Below, piece after piece: positions 25,443-33,841 of a stretch of DNA of 64,000 nucleotides (positions are counted from its first letter, which is position 1; every line of letters starts with the position of its first letter). The notes below the pieces were generated by a model. That model ran no database searches, was not told the DNA's origin, and saw nothing but the letters and a program-made list of their open reading frames with translations. Origin of the DNA: Cupriavidus phytohabitans (GTDB lineage: Bacteria > Pseudomonadota > Gammaproteobacteria > Burkholderiales > Burkholderiaceae). Made by a program: the position numbers and the translations under genes. Where the stretch lies: assembly GCF_000426345.1 (NCBI RefSeq), contig NZ_AUFE01000001.1:62001-126000 (forward strand), written 5' to 3'.

Positions 25443-26111
25443 CTATGGGATCTCGCTCACCTCACCTGCTTCTCCCGCTTCCGCCAGCATCCCGTGCCGG
25501 ATGGCGTAGTGCACCAGCCCCGCGGTCGAAGAGAGTTCCAGCTTGGCCATGATGTTGGCCTTGTGCGTACTGACCGTCTTGCCGCTGAGCGACAGCGTCG
25601 ACGCAATCTCATTGATGCCTTGCCCTTCGGCCAGCATCTGGAACACCTGCAGTTCGCGCGCGGTCAGCCGCGCATGCGGCAAGGCTGCCAGCGGCTGGCG
25701 CGCCTGTCCGATCAGCTTGTCGGCGATCGCGGCCGACACCGCGGTGCCGCCGCGCGCCACCTTCCGGATGGCGCCGATCAGCTGGTCCGATTCGACATTC
25801 TTGGTGAGATACCCGGCAGCGCCGGCGCGGATCGCCTGCACCGCGTACTGCGACTCGCGGTACATGCTCAGCACCAGCACGGGCAGCGCGGGATAGCTGG
25901 CCTGCAGTTGCTGGATCAGCACGATGCCGCTGCGGCCCGGCATCGACATGTCGAGCAGCAGCACGTCCGGCAGGCCGGCGCGCAGCAGTGCGAGCAGTTC
26001 ATTGCCGTCGGCGGCCTCAGCCACCACCTGCATGTCCGGCACGGTGGAAAGGATCTTCTTCAACCCGTCGCGGATGATGGTGTGGTCGTCGGCCAGCAGG
26101 ATGCGGATCAT
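25443..26111 (-). CDS. NarL/FixJ-family response regulator
   Basis: 222-residue two-component regulator: receiver domain (LADDHTIIRDGLKK, phosphoacceptor D54 in LLLDMSMPG) and a C-terminal LuxR-type helix-turn-helix (about 145-205; LTARELQVFQMLAEGQGINEIA). Its ATG at 26111 overlaps the kinase stop by four bases (ATGA), so the pair is co-translated. It is in line with and 136 bp upstream of the deaminase gene, which it may control. Confidence 0.9.
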   Translation of the reverse strand: MIRILLADDHTIIRDGLKKILSTVPDMQVVAEAADGNELLALLRAGLPDVLLLDMSMPGRSGIVLIQQLQASYPALPVLVLSMYRESQYAVQAIRAGAAGYLTKNVESDQLIGAIRKVARGGTAVSAAIADKLIGQARQPLAALPHARLTARELQVFQMLAEGQGINEIASTLSLSGKTVSTHKANIMAKLELSSTAGLVHYAIRHGMLAEAGEAGEVSEIP

Positions 26112-27178
26112 CTGGCATCTCCCCCCGTCGCCTCGGCAACGCCGGCATCGCGCGGGATCAGCGCCTCGATCCGCGTTCCGTGGCCCTTGCCGCTGGTCAC
26201 CACCAGCTTGCCGCCCAGCATCAGCGCGCGCTCGCGCATGCCGAGCAAACCCAGGCTGCGGCGGCGGCCGGTCACGGAGGCATCGATGCCGCAGCCGTTG
26301 TCGGCGACCACCAGCCGCACGATGCCGCCCGTCTCGCCCAGTTCGACGCGCACGCGGTCGGCCTGGCCGTGGCGGCAGGCATTGGTCAGCGCCTCCTGGG
26401 CGATCCGGAAAACCGCGGTACTGACTTCGGCGCCGAGGCCTGCCACAGGCTGGAGCGCCTTCTCGCAGGCAATGCCACTGCGCTCCGACATCGACTCGAC
26501 CAGCCACTCGATCGCCGAGGCCAGCCCCAGCTCGTCCAGAAGGGGCGGGCGCAGGTCCGCGGCAATGCGCTGCACGGCTTCCACCGTCGAGTCGGCGATC
26601 TCCTTGAGCATCTGCACGTGCTTGCGATACGCATCGTCGGCGGCCGGGCCCTGCTGTGCCTCGATGAAGCTCAGTCCCAGGCGTAACGCCGTCAGCGACT
26701 GCCCCAGCTCATCGTGCAATTCGCGCGAGATACGGGTGCGTTCGGCCTCGCGCACGGATTGCAGGTGCGCTGACAGCTCGCGCAGTTGCGCGCGCGAAGC
26801 CAGCAGCTCCTCTTCGGAGCGCTTGCGGTCGGTGATATCGCGCGAGATCCCTACCGTGCCGACGACCTCGCCGCGCGGGTTGCGGATCGGCATCTTGATG
26901 GTGTCGAACCAGCGCACGCCGCCGTCCGTGCCATGCCGGCTTTCCTCGTAGCGGCGGCGCACGCCGCTGTTGACCACCGCCCTGTCGGTATCGAGGTAGA
27001 CCTGGCCCCATTCCGCGGACCAGACCTGGTCGGGCGTGCTGCCCAGGATCTCGGCCTCGGTCCGTCCGCACGCGGCCATGAAGGCGTCGTTGACCAGCAC
27101 GTAGCGCGAGCTCGCGTCCTTGAGCCAGGCCTGGTCCGGAATGTTGTTCAATATGGCGCGCTGCAGTTCGACATCCAT
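26108..27178 (-). CDS. PAS-domain sensor histidine kinase (NarL-type partner)
   Basis: 356-residue soluble kinase. The PAS domain covers about residues 1-118 (WFDTIKMPIRNPRGEVVGTV and GISRDITDRKR), followed by a HisKA_3 dimerisation region with H155 in RISRELHDELGQSL and a HATPase_c domain (NACRHG, DNGCGID). No transmembrane segment is present, so the signal is probably cytoplasmic. Start at 27178 after GGGGGGAGGC; the longer reading upstream is out of family. It is coupled to the response regulator by ATGA overlap. Confidence 0.88.
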   Translation of the reverse strand: MDVELQRAILNNIPDQAWLKDASSRYVLVNDAFMAACGRTEAEILGSTPDQVWSAEWGQVYLDTDRAVVNSGVRRRYEESRHGTDGGVRWFDTIKMPIRNPRGEVVGTVGISRDITDRKRSEEELLASRAQLRELSAHLQSVREAERTRISRELHDELGQSLTALRLGLSFIEAQQGPAADDAYRKHVQMLKEIADSTVEAVQRIAADLRPPLLDELGLASAIEWLVESMSERSGIACEKALQPVAGLGAEVSTAVFRIAQEALTNACRHGQADRVRVELGETGGIVRLVVADNGCGIDASVTGRRRSLGLLGMRERALMLGGKLVVTSGKGHGTRIEALIPRDAGVAEATGGDAR

Positions 27179-27410
27179 GCCTCCCCCCCGCAGGGCTGCC
27201 CACCGCCCTGCCGTTCCAGACTTCCTGATTGATTCGGGGCGCGCATGCATGCATGCCGATCGCGCATAAGTTGCGTGGATTACGCAAGCGGCGCGCTGGG
27301 CAAGCCCCGGCCCCCCGCAGACTATAGCCAGCGGCGGGCGGCTGCGCCCTTGTCGTTTTCCTGAATGGGCGAGATCGCCGGATGCAGTCGGGGCGTCTTT
27401 GCCGCGCGCC

Positions 27411-28550
27411 CTATGCCAGCACCGCGCGCGCAATCACCGTGCGCTGGATCTCCGACGAGCCTTCATAGATGCGCAGGATGCGCGCATCCCGCACCAGCCG
27501 CTCCAGCGGCATTTCGCGTGTGAAGCCGTAGCCACCGTGGATCTGCAATGCGGTATCGGTAACGAAGGCTACTGTCTCCGAAGCATAGAGCTTGGCCATC
27601 GATGCATGCTCGGTGAAAGGCTCGCCGTCGCGGCGCCGCACCGCAGCCTGCAGCGTCAGCAGCCATGCCGCTTCCAGCCGCGTGCGCATGTCCGCGAACA
27701 TCCACTGCAGGCCCTGCTTGCGCGCCAGCGGCTCGCCGCCGACCTGGCGCTGCCTGGCCCAGTCGACCGCGCACGCGAGCGCCGCCTCGCTGATGCCGAG
27801 GCTGGTGGCGGCCACGTCGAGGCGGCTGTTGTCGAGCACCTTCATCGCGGTGCGGAAGCCGCTGCCTTCCGGTCCCAGCCGGTTGGCGGCGGGGACGAAG
27901 CAGTCCAGCGCCACCTCGTGCGCCGGTGCGCCGCGGATGCCCATCAGCTTCTCGGCGGGCGCGACGTCCACGCCGGCGCTGTGCCGATCCACCACGAAGG
28001 CGCTGATGCCGCGCGTGCCGGCCGCGGGATCGGTCTTGGCGTAGACGACGATAAAGTCGGCGGCGGCGGCGTTGGAGATGAAATGCTTGACGCCGCGCAG
28101 GCGGTAGCCATCGCCTTCCGGCGTGGCGCGCGTGGCCATGTCGGCGGGGTTGGAACCGGCGCGGGGCTCGGTCAGCGCGAACGCGCCCAGCTTGCGGCCG
28201 GCGGCGGCATCCGGCAGGTAGCGTTCACGCAGGCTGTCGTCGCCGCCGATCAGGATGGAGTCGGTGGCCAGGTAGTGCGCGCCGATCATCGACGAGGTCG
28301 AAGCGCAGGCCTTCGCGACTTCGGCCAGCGACAGGATCAGCGCGACCGGCGAGGTTTCGGTGCCGCCCCAGCGTTCGGGCAGGTTCATGCCCATCAGGCC
28401 GAGCTCGGCAAGCTGCGGCACGTAGCGCGTGGTGGAGGTTTCGTCGCGATCCACTTCGGCGGCGTTCGGGGCCAGTTCGCTCTGCGCGAAGCGGCCGATC
28501 GCATCGGCGATCTCCAGGTCTTCCGCTTCGACGCCCATTCGCTTATGCAT
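27411..28550 (-). CDS. Acyl-CoA dehydrogenase
   Basis: 379-residue FAD enzyme of the acyl-CoA dehydrogenase family. FALTEPRAGSNP carries the substrate/FAD region, and the catalytic glutamate is in RIYEGSSEIQR near the C-terminus, preceded by HGGYGFTREMPLERLVRDA. It introduces a double bond in an acyl-CoA; substrate unknown. It overlaps the CoA-transferase gene by eight bases, so the two act together: CoA transfer followed by dehydrogenation of the CoA ester is likely. The LysR gene lies beyond the transferase. Confidence 0.9.
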   Translation of the reverse strand: MHKRMGVEAEDLEIADAIGRFAQSELAPNAAEVDRDETSTTRYVPQLAELGLMGMNLPERWGGTETSPVALILSLAEVAKACASTSSMIGAHYLATDSILIGGDDSLRERYLPDAAAGRKLGAFALTEPRAGSNPADMATRATPEGDGYRLRGVKHFISNAAAADFIVVYAKTDPAAGTRGISAFVVDRHSAGVDVAPAEKLMGIRGAPAHEVALDCFVPAANRLGPEGSGFRTAMKVLDNSRLDVAATSLGISEAALACAVDWARQRQVGGEPLARKQGLQWMFADMRTRLEAAWLLTLQAAVRRRDGEPFTEHASMAKLYASETVAFVTDTALQIHGGYGFTREMPLERLVRDARILRIYEGSSEIQRTVIARAVLA

Positions 28551-29730
28551 GTTGCTTCTCCTTGTCGAAATCGTGCGCGGCCAGGATGGCCTTGGTGTGC
28601 TGGCCCAGTGCCGGCGCGGGCGTCACGCGGTTGGCGCCGTAGGCAGAGAACTTGACCGGCTGCGACGGCAGGCGCACCGTGCCGCCGCCCGTGTCGGGCA
28701 CCTCGGTCAACAGGCGGCGATGCGCCGCGTGCTCGCTCTCCAGCGCTTCCTTGACATTGCGGATCGGGGCGACCGGGATGCCGGCGGCGCCGAGCACTGC
28801 GTTCACCTCCGCGACGGTGCGCGCAGCCGACCAGCTTTCCAGCATGGCGCGCAAGTCCGACTCGAAGCGGCACCGCGTCTCGTCATCGGCAAAACGCGGG
28901 TCGTGCGCCATCGCAGGCTGGCCGATGGCGTCGGCGAGCGCCTGGAACAGCTTGTTGTTCAGCACCGCCACCACGTAGAAGCCATCCGCGGCGCGATACG
29001 CGCCAAACGGCGCCGACGACGGATGGCGGTTGCCGACGCGCCGCGGCGCCAGCCCGGTGGCCGCGTAGCGCGCGACCAGCGTGGCGCTGAGGCTCAGCGT
29101 GGCATCGAACATCGACACATCGACATGCGTGCCGCGCCCCGTCTTCTCGCGCGCCAGCAGCGCGGCCAGCACGCCCCACGAGGCGAACAGGCCGCTGACG
29201 GCGTCGGACACGGCCTCGCCGAGCATGGTCGGCGCGCCGTCGGGCGCGCCGGTGGCGTCCATCAGCCCGCACATCGCCTGCAGGATGATGTCGTAGGCCG
29301 GGCGGTGCGATTCCGGGCCGGTCTGGCCGAAGCCAGACACGCTGGCGTACACCAGCGACGGGTTCAGTTCGCGCAGCGCGGCGTAGCCGATGCCGAGCTT
29401 GTCGGCCACGCCGGGGCGGAAATTTTCCACCACCACGTCGGCACCGCGGCACAGCGCGCGGGCGACATCCAGGCCGTCCTGCGTCTTCAGGTCGATCACG
29501 ATGCTCTGCTTGTTGCGGTTCATCGCGGAGAACAGGCCGCTCTTGCCGTCGGCGAAGGGGCCGACCGCGCGATAGTCGTCGCCGCCGGGCGGCTCGACCT
29601 TTATCACCTCGGCGCCGAGGTCGCCGAGCAGCGCGGTGCAATAGGGGCCGGCGAGCACGCGCGAGAAATCGATCACGCGCAGGCCGGCTAGCGGGAGATC
29701 GGGCAAATCAGGCAGGTTGGATTGCGTCAT
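28543..29730 (-). CDS. CoA-transferase family III (CaiB/BaiF type)
   Basis: 395-residue family III CoA-transferase. The N-terminal LAGLRVIDFSRVLAGPYCTALLGDLGAE is characteristic, and the probable catalytic aspartate is D209 in VDVSMFDATL. It would move CoA between an acyl-CoA donor and a free acid. It is the first gene of the operon with the acyl-CoA dehydrogenase and is divergent from a LysR gene. Acid identity is not readable; dicarboxylic acids such as mesaconate or itaconate are among known substrates of the family. Confidence 0.88.
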   Translation of the reverse strand: MTQSNLPDLPDLPLAGLRVIDFSRVLAGPYCTALLGDLGAEVIKVEPPGGDDYRAVGPFADGKSGLFSAMNRNKQSIVIDLKTQDGLDVARALCRGADVVVENFRPGVADKLGIGYAALRELNPSLVYASVSGFGQTGPESHRPAYDIILQAMCGLMDATGAPDGAPTMLGEAVSDAVSGLFASWGVLAALLAREKTGRGTHVDVSMFDATLSLSATLVARYAATGLAPRRVGNRHPSSAPFGAYRAADGFYVVAVLNNKLFQALADAIGQPAMAHDPRFADDETRCRFESDLRAMLESWSAARTVAEVNAVLGAAGIPVAPIRNVKEALESEHAAHRRLLTEVPDTGGGTVRLPSQPVKFSAYGANRVTPAPALGQHTKAILAAHDFDKEKQHA

Positions 29731-29811
29731 GGTCTTGCTCCTCCAGGGCTTGTGGGCCGATTCTGCGCAGCGCAGGCTATCAAGTAAAATATTGATTTCG
29801 AGTAGCGCCTA

Positions 29812-29823
29812 TAGGATTTCCTA
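29812..29823 (+). promoter_or_regulatory. Small dyad abutting the LysR start codon
   Basis: TAGGA (29812-29816) and TCCTA (29819-29823) around TT; the LysR ATG begins at 29824. A candidate autoregulatory site in the divergent region with the CoA-transferase gene. Confidence 0.35.
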
Positions 29824-30798
29824 ATGACATCGCAGCAGTCTTCGCCGCGCTCCTCGCGCATCTCGCTGCGCCTGTTGCGCTACTTCGCCGCCACAGCGGA
29901 AACCGGCAGCACCACGGCCGCGGCACGGCTGCTGAACGTCTCGCAGCCTTCCATCTCGGTCGCCATCCGCGAGCTCGAAGCCCTGTTCGACGAAGCCCTG
30001 TTCGCCCGCGATGCGGGCGCAAGGCTGGCCCTGACCCGCTTCGGGGCACGCAAGCTGGCGGAAGCGCGCCGGATCCTGGGCGCGGCAACGGCATTCGAGA
30101 TTGACAAGCGCGGCGACGGCGACGCCGGCGAGGTGCGCATCGGCGTGTTCCGCACGCTGGCGCCGGCCTACCTGCCGGCGGTGCTGCGCGTGGCGCGCGA
30201 GCGCTATCCCAGGCTGGCCGTGCGTTTTGTCGAAGGCGACCTGGCGCAACTCGAAGACTGGCTGCACGGCGGCCAGATCGAACTGGCCCTGACCTACGAC
30301 GTGGGGCTGCCTGCCGAGATCGGCCGCGAAGTGCTGGCCGAACTGCGGCCCTACGGGCTGGTGCCGGCCGGATCGAAGCTTGCCCGCGGCAAGGCCGCAA
30401 TCTCGCTGCACGCGCTGGCGCGCGAGCCGCTGATCCTGATCGACCTGCCTCACAGCCGCGAATTCCTGATGGCGCCGTTCTGGCAATTCGGCCTGCAGCC
30501 GGAGGTACGCTACCGCGCCACGTCGCTGGAACTGGCGCGCAGCATGGTAGCGAACGGACTGGGATGCGCGCTGCTGATCACGCAGGCGCCCGCCTCTGGC
30601 CAGTCGGCCAGCGTGGTGGAAAAGCCGATCCTGGAGGAAACGGTGCGCCAGCCGCTGGTGATCGCGCAGGCCGGTATTGGCCAGACGCGCGCGGCGGCGC
30701 TGCTGGCCGAATGCGTACGTGAAGCCGTCAGTGAAACCATGGCGGCGCGGGCGATCCCCAGGAAATCCGGTACTGCGCCAGCGCGAAAACTAAGGTAG
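29824..30798 (+). CDS. LysR-type regulator of the CoA-transferase/dehydrogenase operon
   Basis: 324-residue LysR regulator: LLRYFAATAETGSTTAAARLL and QPSISVAIRELEALFDEALF form the DNA-binding domain (about 18-75), and the effector domain runs from about 95 to 305. It is divergent from the CoA-transferase gene. The 5' region is AT-rich compared with the surroundings, consistent with a shared promoter region. The effector is unknown, possibly the acid that the operon activates. Confidence 0.88.
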   Translation: MTSQQSSPRSSRISLRLLRYFAATAETGSTTAAARLLNVSQPSISVAIRELEALFDEALFARDAGARLALTRFGARKLAEARRILGAATAFEIDKRGDGDAGEVRIGVFRTLAPAYLPAVLRVARERYPRLAVRFVEGDLAQLEDWLHGGQIELALTYDVGLPAEIGREVLAELRPYGLVPAGSKLARGKAAISLHALAREPLILIDLPHSREFLMAPFWQFGLQPEVRYRATSLELARSMVANGLGCALLITQAPASGQSASVVEKPILEETVRQPLVIAQAGIGQTRAAALLAECVREAVSETMAARAIPRKSGTAPARKLR

Positions 30799-30855
30799 AA
30801 AGCAAGCCAGGGGCGCGCATTGCCTGCGACCCCCGACCAAAACGCCACGACCAGC

Positions 30856-31659
30856 ATGTCCAAGCCCCAGATCCTGACGTATGTCGATGCCGGCGCCTCC
30901 GACTGGACCGCCTGCCTGATGCGCACCATCGGCCACCAGCTGCAGGCCGGCGCCTACGAAATCCGCGCGGTCATGGCCGACGATATCCGCCACGACCCCA
31001 CGCTGTTCGACGACGCGGTGATGTTCGTGATGCCCGGCGGCGCCGACCTGCCCTACTGCGCGGCGCTCAATGGCGCACCCAACGCGCGCATCCGCAGCTT
31101 CGTCGAACGGGGCGGCGTCTACCTCGGCATCTGCGCCGGCGCCTACTACGCCTGCCGCGAACTTGCCTTTCACGCCGGCACTTCAGGAGCGATCTGCGGC
31201 AAGCGCGAGTTGCGCTTTGTCGACGCGGTGGCGGTCGGCTCGTTGCCGGACCTCACCGGCGGACGCCTGTACGACGGCACGCCGCGCACCGCCGCCGCCG
31301 TGGAGATCCGCACCACCAACCACCTGACGCAAGCGCCGGTGTCGCTCTACACGCATTACCACGGCGGCTGCCTGTTCGATTTCGGGGGCGAGCCCGGCCC
31401 CGATACGCAGGTCCTGGCGGTCTACACGGGCATGGCCGGCACCCCGCCCGCCATCGTGGCGGCGCGCGTCGGCTACGGGCGCGCCATCCTGACGGGGGTC
31501 CACCTGGAGATTTCCGAGCGCGAGTGCAAGGACGCGCTGCGCGGCCACAGCGACATGGATGCCCACGTCCACGTGTGCCACCGGCTGGCCGAGACCGGTG
31601 AAAGCCAGCTGGCAGTGTTCCGCCAGCTGCTCGCGCATGGCGGGCTGGCGCTGGGATAG
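30856..31659 (+). CDS. Biotin-protein-ligase N-terminal-domain (BPL_N) protein
   Basis: 267-residue protein of the BPL_N family, related to class I glutamine amidotransferases. FVMPGGADLPYC and GVYLGICAGAYYAC show the nucleophile elbow with C93; a HYHGG motif follows. There is no biotin-ligase catalytic domain, so the name reflects only the shared N-terminal domain of fungal ligases. Function unknown. Start at 30856; a longer in-frame start at 30820 exists. It is convergent with the efflux operon. Confidence 0.8.
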   Translation: MSKPQILTYVDAGASDWTACLMRTIGHQLQAGAYEIRAVMADDIRHDPTLFDDAVMFVMPGGADLPYCAALNGAPNARIRSFVERGGVYLGICAGAYYACRELAFHAGTSGAICGKRELRFVDAVAVGSLPDLTGGRLYDGTPRTAAAVEIRTTNHLTQAPVSLYTHYHGGCLFDFGGEPGPDTQVLAVYTGMAGTPPAIVAARVGYGRAILTGVHLEISERECKDALRGHSDMDAHVHVCHRLAETGESQLAVFRQLLAHGGLALG

Positions 31660-31674
31660 AACGCGGCGCCTGGA

Positions 31675-32727
31675 TCAGATAGCGTTGCTGCGCACGGCGC
31701 GCGGCTGGTCGAGCAGTTCGATCATCAGCCACGCGTACAGCGTGACGCCGATAAACAGCCCCATGCGCACGATGAAGGCGGTATAGACGTCCTTGCCGGC
31801 CGCGCTGTCCTGCACCGACTGCCCCAGCAGGATGACCAGCGTCACCAGCGTATTGAGCCAGAAGCCCGGCGCCAGGCGCGTGGGGCTGAGTCCGTAGAGC
31901 TTGCGCGCCACCAGCAGCGCGAACAGCAGCATCCACAGGAAATACATCCACAGGTGCACGAACAGGCTGAGCGCGCCCCAGAACGCGATCGCCAGCAGGC
32001 CGCCGAGCAGGGTCGAGCCGAGCAGCTCGCGGCCCGCGTTGCGCGCGGAGGTGGTGCAGCTCTGCCGGCCCAGGCTGACCGCCTTCATGATGATCGGCAT
32101 GTAGGCGGTGGGATCGGTCATGGTGAGCAGGAAGGCGGGCATCACCACCAGCGCCGCGCGCAGCGCCACCCACGCCGCCAGGTCGTCCGGCAGCGCGCTG
32201 GCCGGGGGCGCCGGCGGCACGCCTGCTGGCTCGGGAAAGAGCCAGTGCCCGAGCGCCAGCGCCAGCACGGCGAGCAGCAATCCCTTGACCAGCGCGGCAA
32301 TGACCGTCACGGCCAGGCCGAAGTCGAAGGTTCCTGCCGACGAGATCATGGTCAGGCCGACCACCAGGAAGGTCGACACCAGGTTGTTGCCGCCGCGCAG
32401 CCCATAGCGGAATGCCAGGAACAGGCACAGGCCGGTCAGCAGCACGCCGCTCGCCGGGTAGTGGCGCAGCAAGGGAATCAGCAGCAGGCCGCTGCCGGTG
32501 GTCAGCATCGTCACCAGCGCCAGGCCCACGCCCGCCTTGAAGGCCAGCGGACGGTTCATGCTTGCCAGCAGAAATATGGCCAGCACGGGGGCGAGCATCG
32601 GGATCGGCAGGCCCAGCCCGAAGCTGGCCGCCAGGCACAGCGCGGTGCCGCTGGCCAGGCGCAGCGCGCGCCGTGCGCGTGGCGAAGGCGGCGGCCGCGG
32701 TGTCGGCGCGGGGCTGTCAGTAGACAT
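31675..32727 (-). CDS. FUSC/DUF2955 family inner-membrane protein
   Basis: 350-residue membrane protein with about nine to ten segments, e.g. GTALCLAASFGLGLPIPMLA and AYMPIIMKAVSLGRQSC. It is shorter than the about 650-residue AaeB, matching the DUF2955 branch. It works with the upstream HlyD and outer-membrane proteins as a fusaric-acid/aromatic-acid type efflux system, with which it overlaps by 11 bp. Last gene of the operon. Substrates unknown. Confidence 0.83.
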   Translation of the reverse strand: MSTDSPAPTPRPPPSPRARRALRLASGTALCLAASFGLGLPIPMLAPVLAIFLLASMNRPLAFKAGVGLALVTMLTTGSGLLLIPLLRHYPASGVLLTGLCLFLAFRYGLRGGNNLVSTFLVVGLTMISSAGTFDFGLAVTVIAALVKGLLLAVLALALGHWLFPEPAGVPPAPPASALPDDLAAWVALRAALVVMPAFLLTMTDPTAYMPIIMKAVSLGRQSCTTSARNAGRELLGSTLLGGLLAIAFWGALSLFVHLWMYFLWMLLFALLVARKLYGLSPTRLAPGFWLNTLVTLVILLGQSVQDSAAGKDVYTAFIVRMGLFIGVTLYAWLMIELLDQPRAVRSNAI

Positions 32728-33841
32728 ACGACAGCCAGCTCATCAGGTACAGGAAGGCGCGGCCGAGCGGGTTGAGCGGGTTGCCCTCCGTCGGGAACGC
32801 CATGACTTCGGCCTGCCCGCCCACGCGCACGCCGCGCAGCGACGACAGCTGCCCCGGATCGAACTCCACCGTCACCGGGAAACGCTGGGCCGGGCGCAGC
32901 CAGTCGCGGCTGTTCTGCACTGTCGGCAGGCTGCCGGGCTGCGTGGGGGGCCCGCCGATACTGACGCCGTAGCCGACGCTGCGCACGCGCCCGGTGAAGA
33001 TGCGGCCCGGCAGCGAATCCAGCACGATCGCCACCGGCGTGCCGGGCACCACGTGGCCAAGGTTGTTCTCGGTCATCTCCGCGTTGATCCACACGTCGTG
33101 GATGGTGATCAGCGTCATGACCGGATTGCCCGCGGCGGCAAACTGGCCGGTCTCGGTGCGCAGGTCGGTGACCAGCCCGGCCGAGCGCGCGCGCACGCTG
33201 GTATTGGCCAGGTCCAGCTCGGCCTTTTCCAGCGCGGCGGCGGCGCTGCGCAGCTTGGCGTTGTCTTCCGCGCTGCCGCCCTCCTGCTCGCGCGCGCGCT
33301 GGACCTCGGCGCGTGCCGCGGCCACCTGCGCGGTAGCCGCTTCCAGGCTGGCACGCGCGATCTCGAGCCGGCGCAGCGAGATGGTGCCCGGATCCTCGCG
33401 GTACAGGCGCTCCAGGCGTTCGCTGTCCTGGCGCGCCTTGACCTCGTTGGCGCGCGCCGCGCGCAGCGCCGCCTGCGCCGATTCGATGCCGGCGGTGCTG
33501 GCGCCGATCTGCCGGCGCGTCGACTCCAGGTCGGCGCGCGCGCGGTCGGCGGCGATCCGGTAGTGCTGCGGATCGACCTCGAACAACACCGTGCCGGCCG
33601 CCACGTCCTGGTTGTTGCGCACGTGCACGCGGGTCACGCGCCCCGCCACCTCGGATGCCACCGGCACCACGAAGGCCTGCACGCGCGCCTGCTGCGTATA
33701 GGGCGTGAGCCGGTCGGCCAGCAGATACCACACCAGGCTGACGGCAATCAGCACGAGCACCCAGCGGATGCCTTTCTTTGCCGGATCGGCGGCCGGCGCT
33801 GGCGGGGGCGGAACGGCTGCGGGCTGCGGCGTGTCGCTCAT
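32717..33841 (-). CDS. HlyD-family membrane fusion protein
   Basis: 374-residue periplasmic adaptor with one N-terminal membrane anchor (WVLVLIAVSLVWYLLADRL, about 26-44) and EmrA/AaeA-like barrel and coiled-coil regions (ARADLESTRRQIGASTAGIE and the EVQRAREQEGG helix). It links the inner-membrane FUSC protein with the outer-membrane factor. The start overlaps the previous gene by four bases (ATGA at 33838-33841), and it overlaps the FUSC gene by 11 bp, so all are one operon. Confidence 0.9.
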   Translation of the reverse strand: MSDTPQPAAVPPPPAPAADPAKKGIRWVLVLIAVSLVWYLLADRLTPYTQQARVQAFVVPVASEVAGRVTRVHVRNNQDVAAGTVLFEVDPQHYRIAADRARADLESTRRQIGASTAGIESAQAALRAARANEVKARQDSERLERLYREDPGTISLRRLEIARASLEAATAQVAAARAEVQRAREQEGGSAEDNAKLRSAAAALEKAELDLANTSVRARSAGLVTDLRTETGQFAAAGNPVMTLITIHDVWINAEMTENNLGHVVPGTPVAIVLDSLPGRIFTGRVRSVGYGVSIGGPPTQPGSLPTVQNSRDWLRPAQRFPVTVEFDPGQLSSLRGVRVGGQAEVMAFPTEGNPLNPLGRAFLYLMSWLSYVY

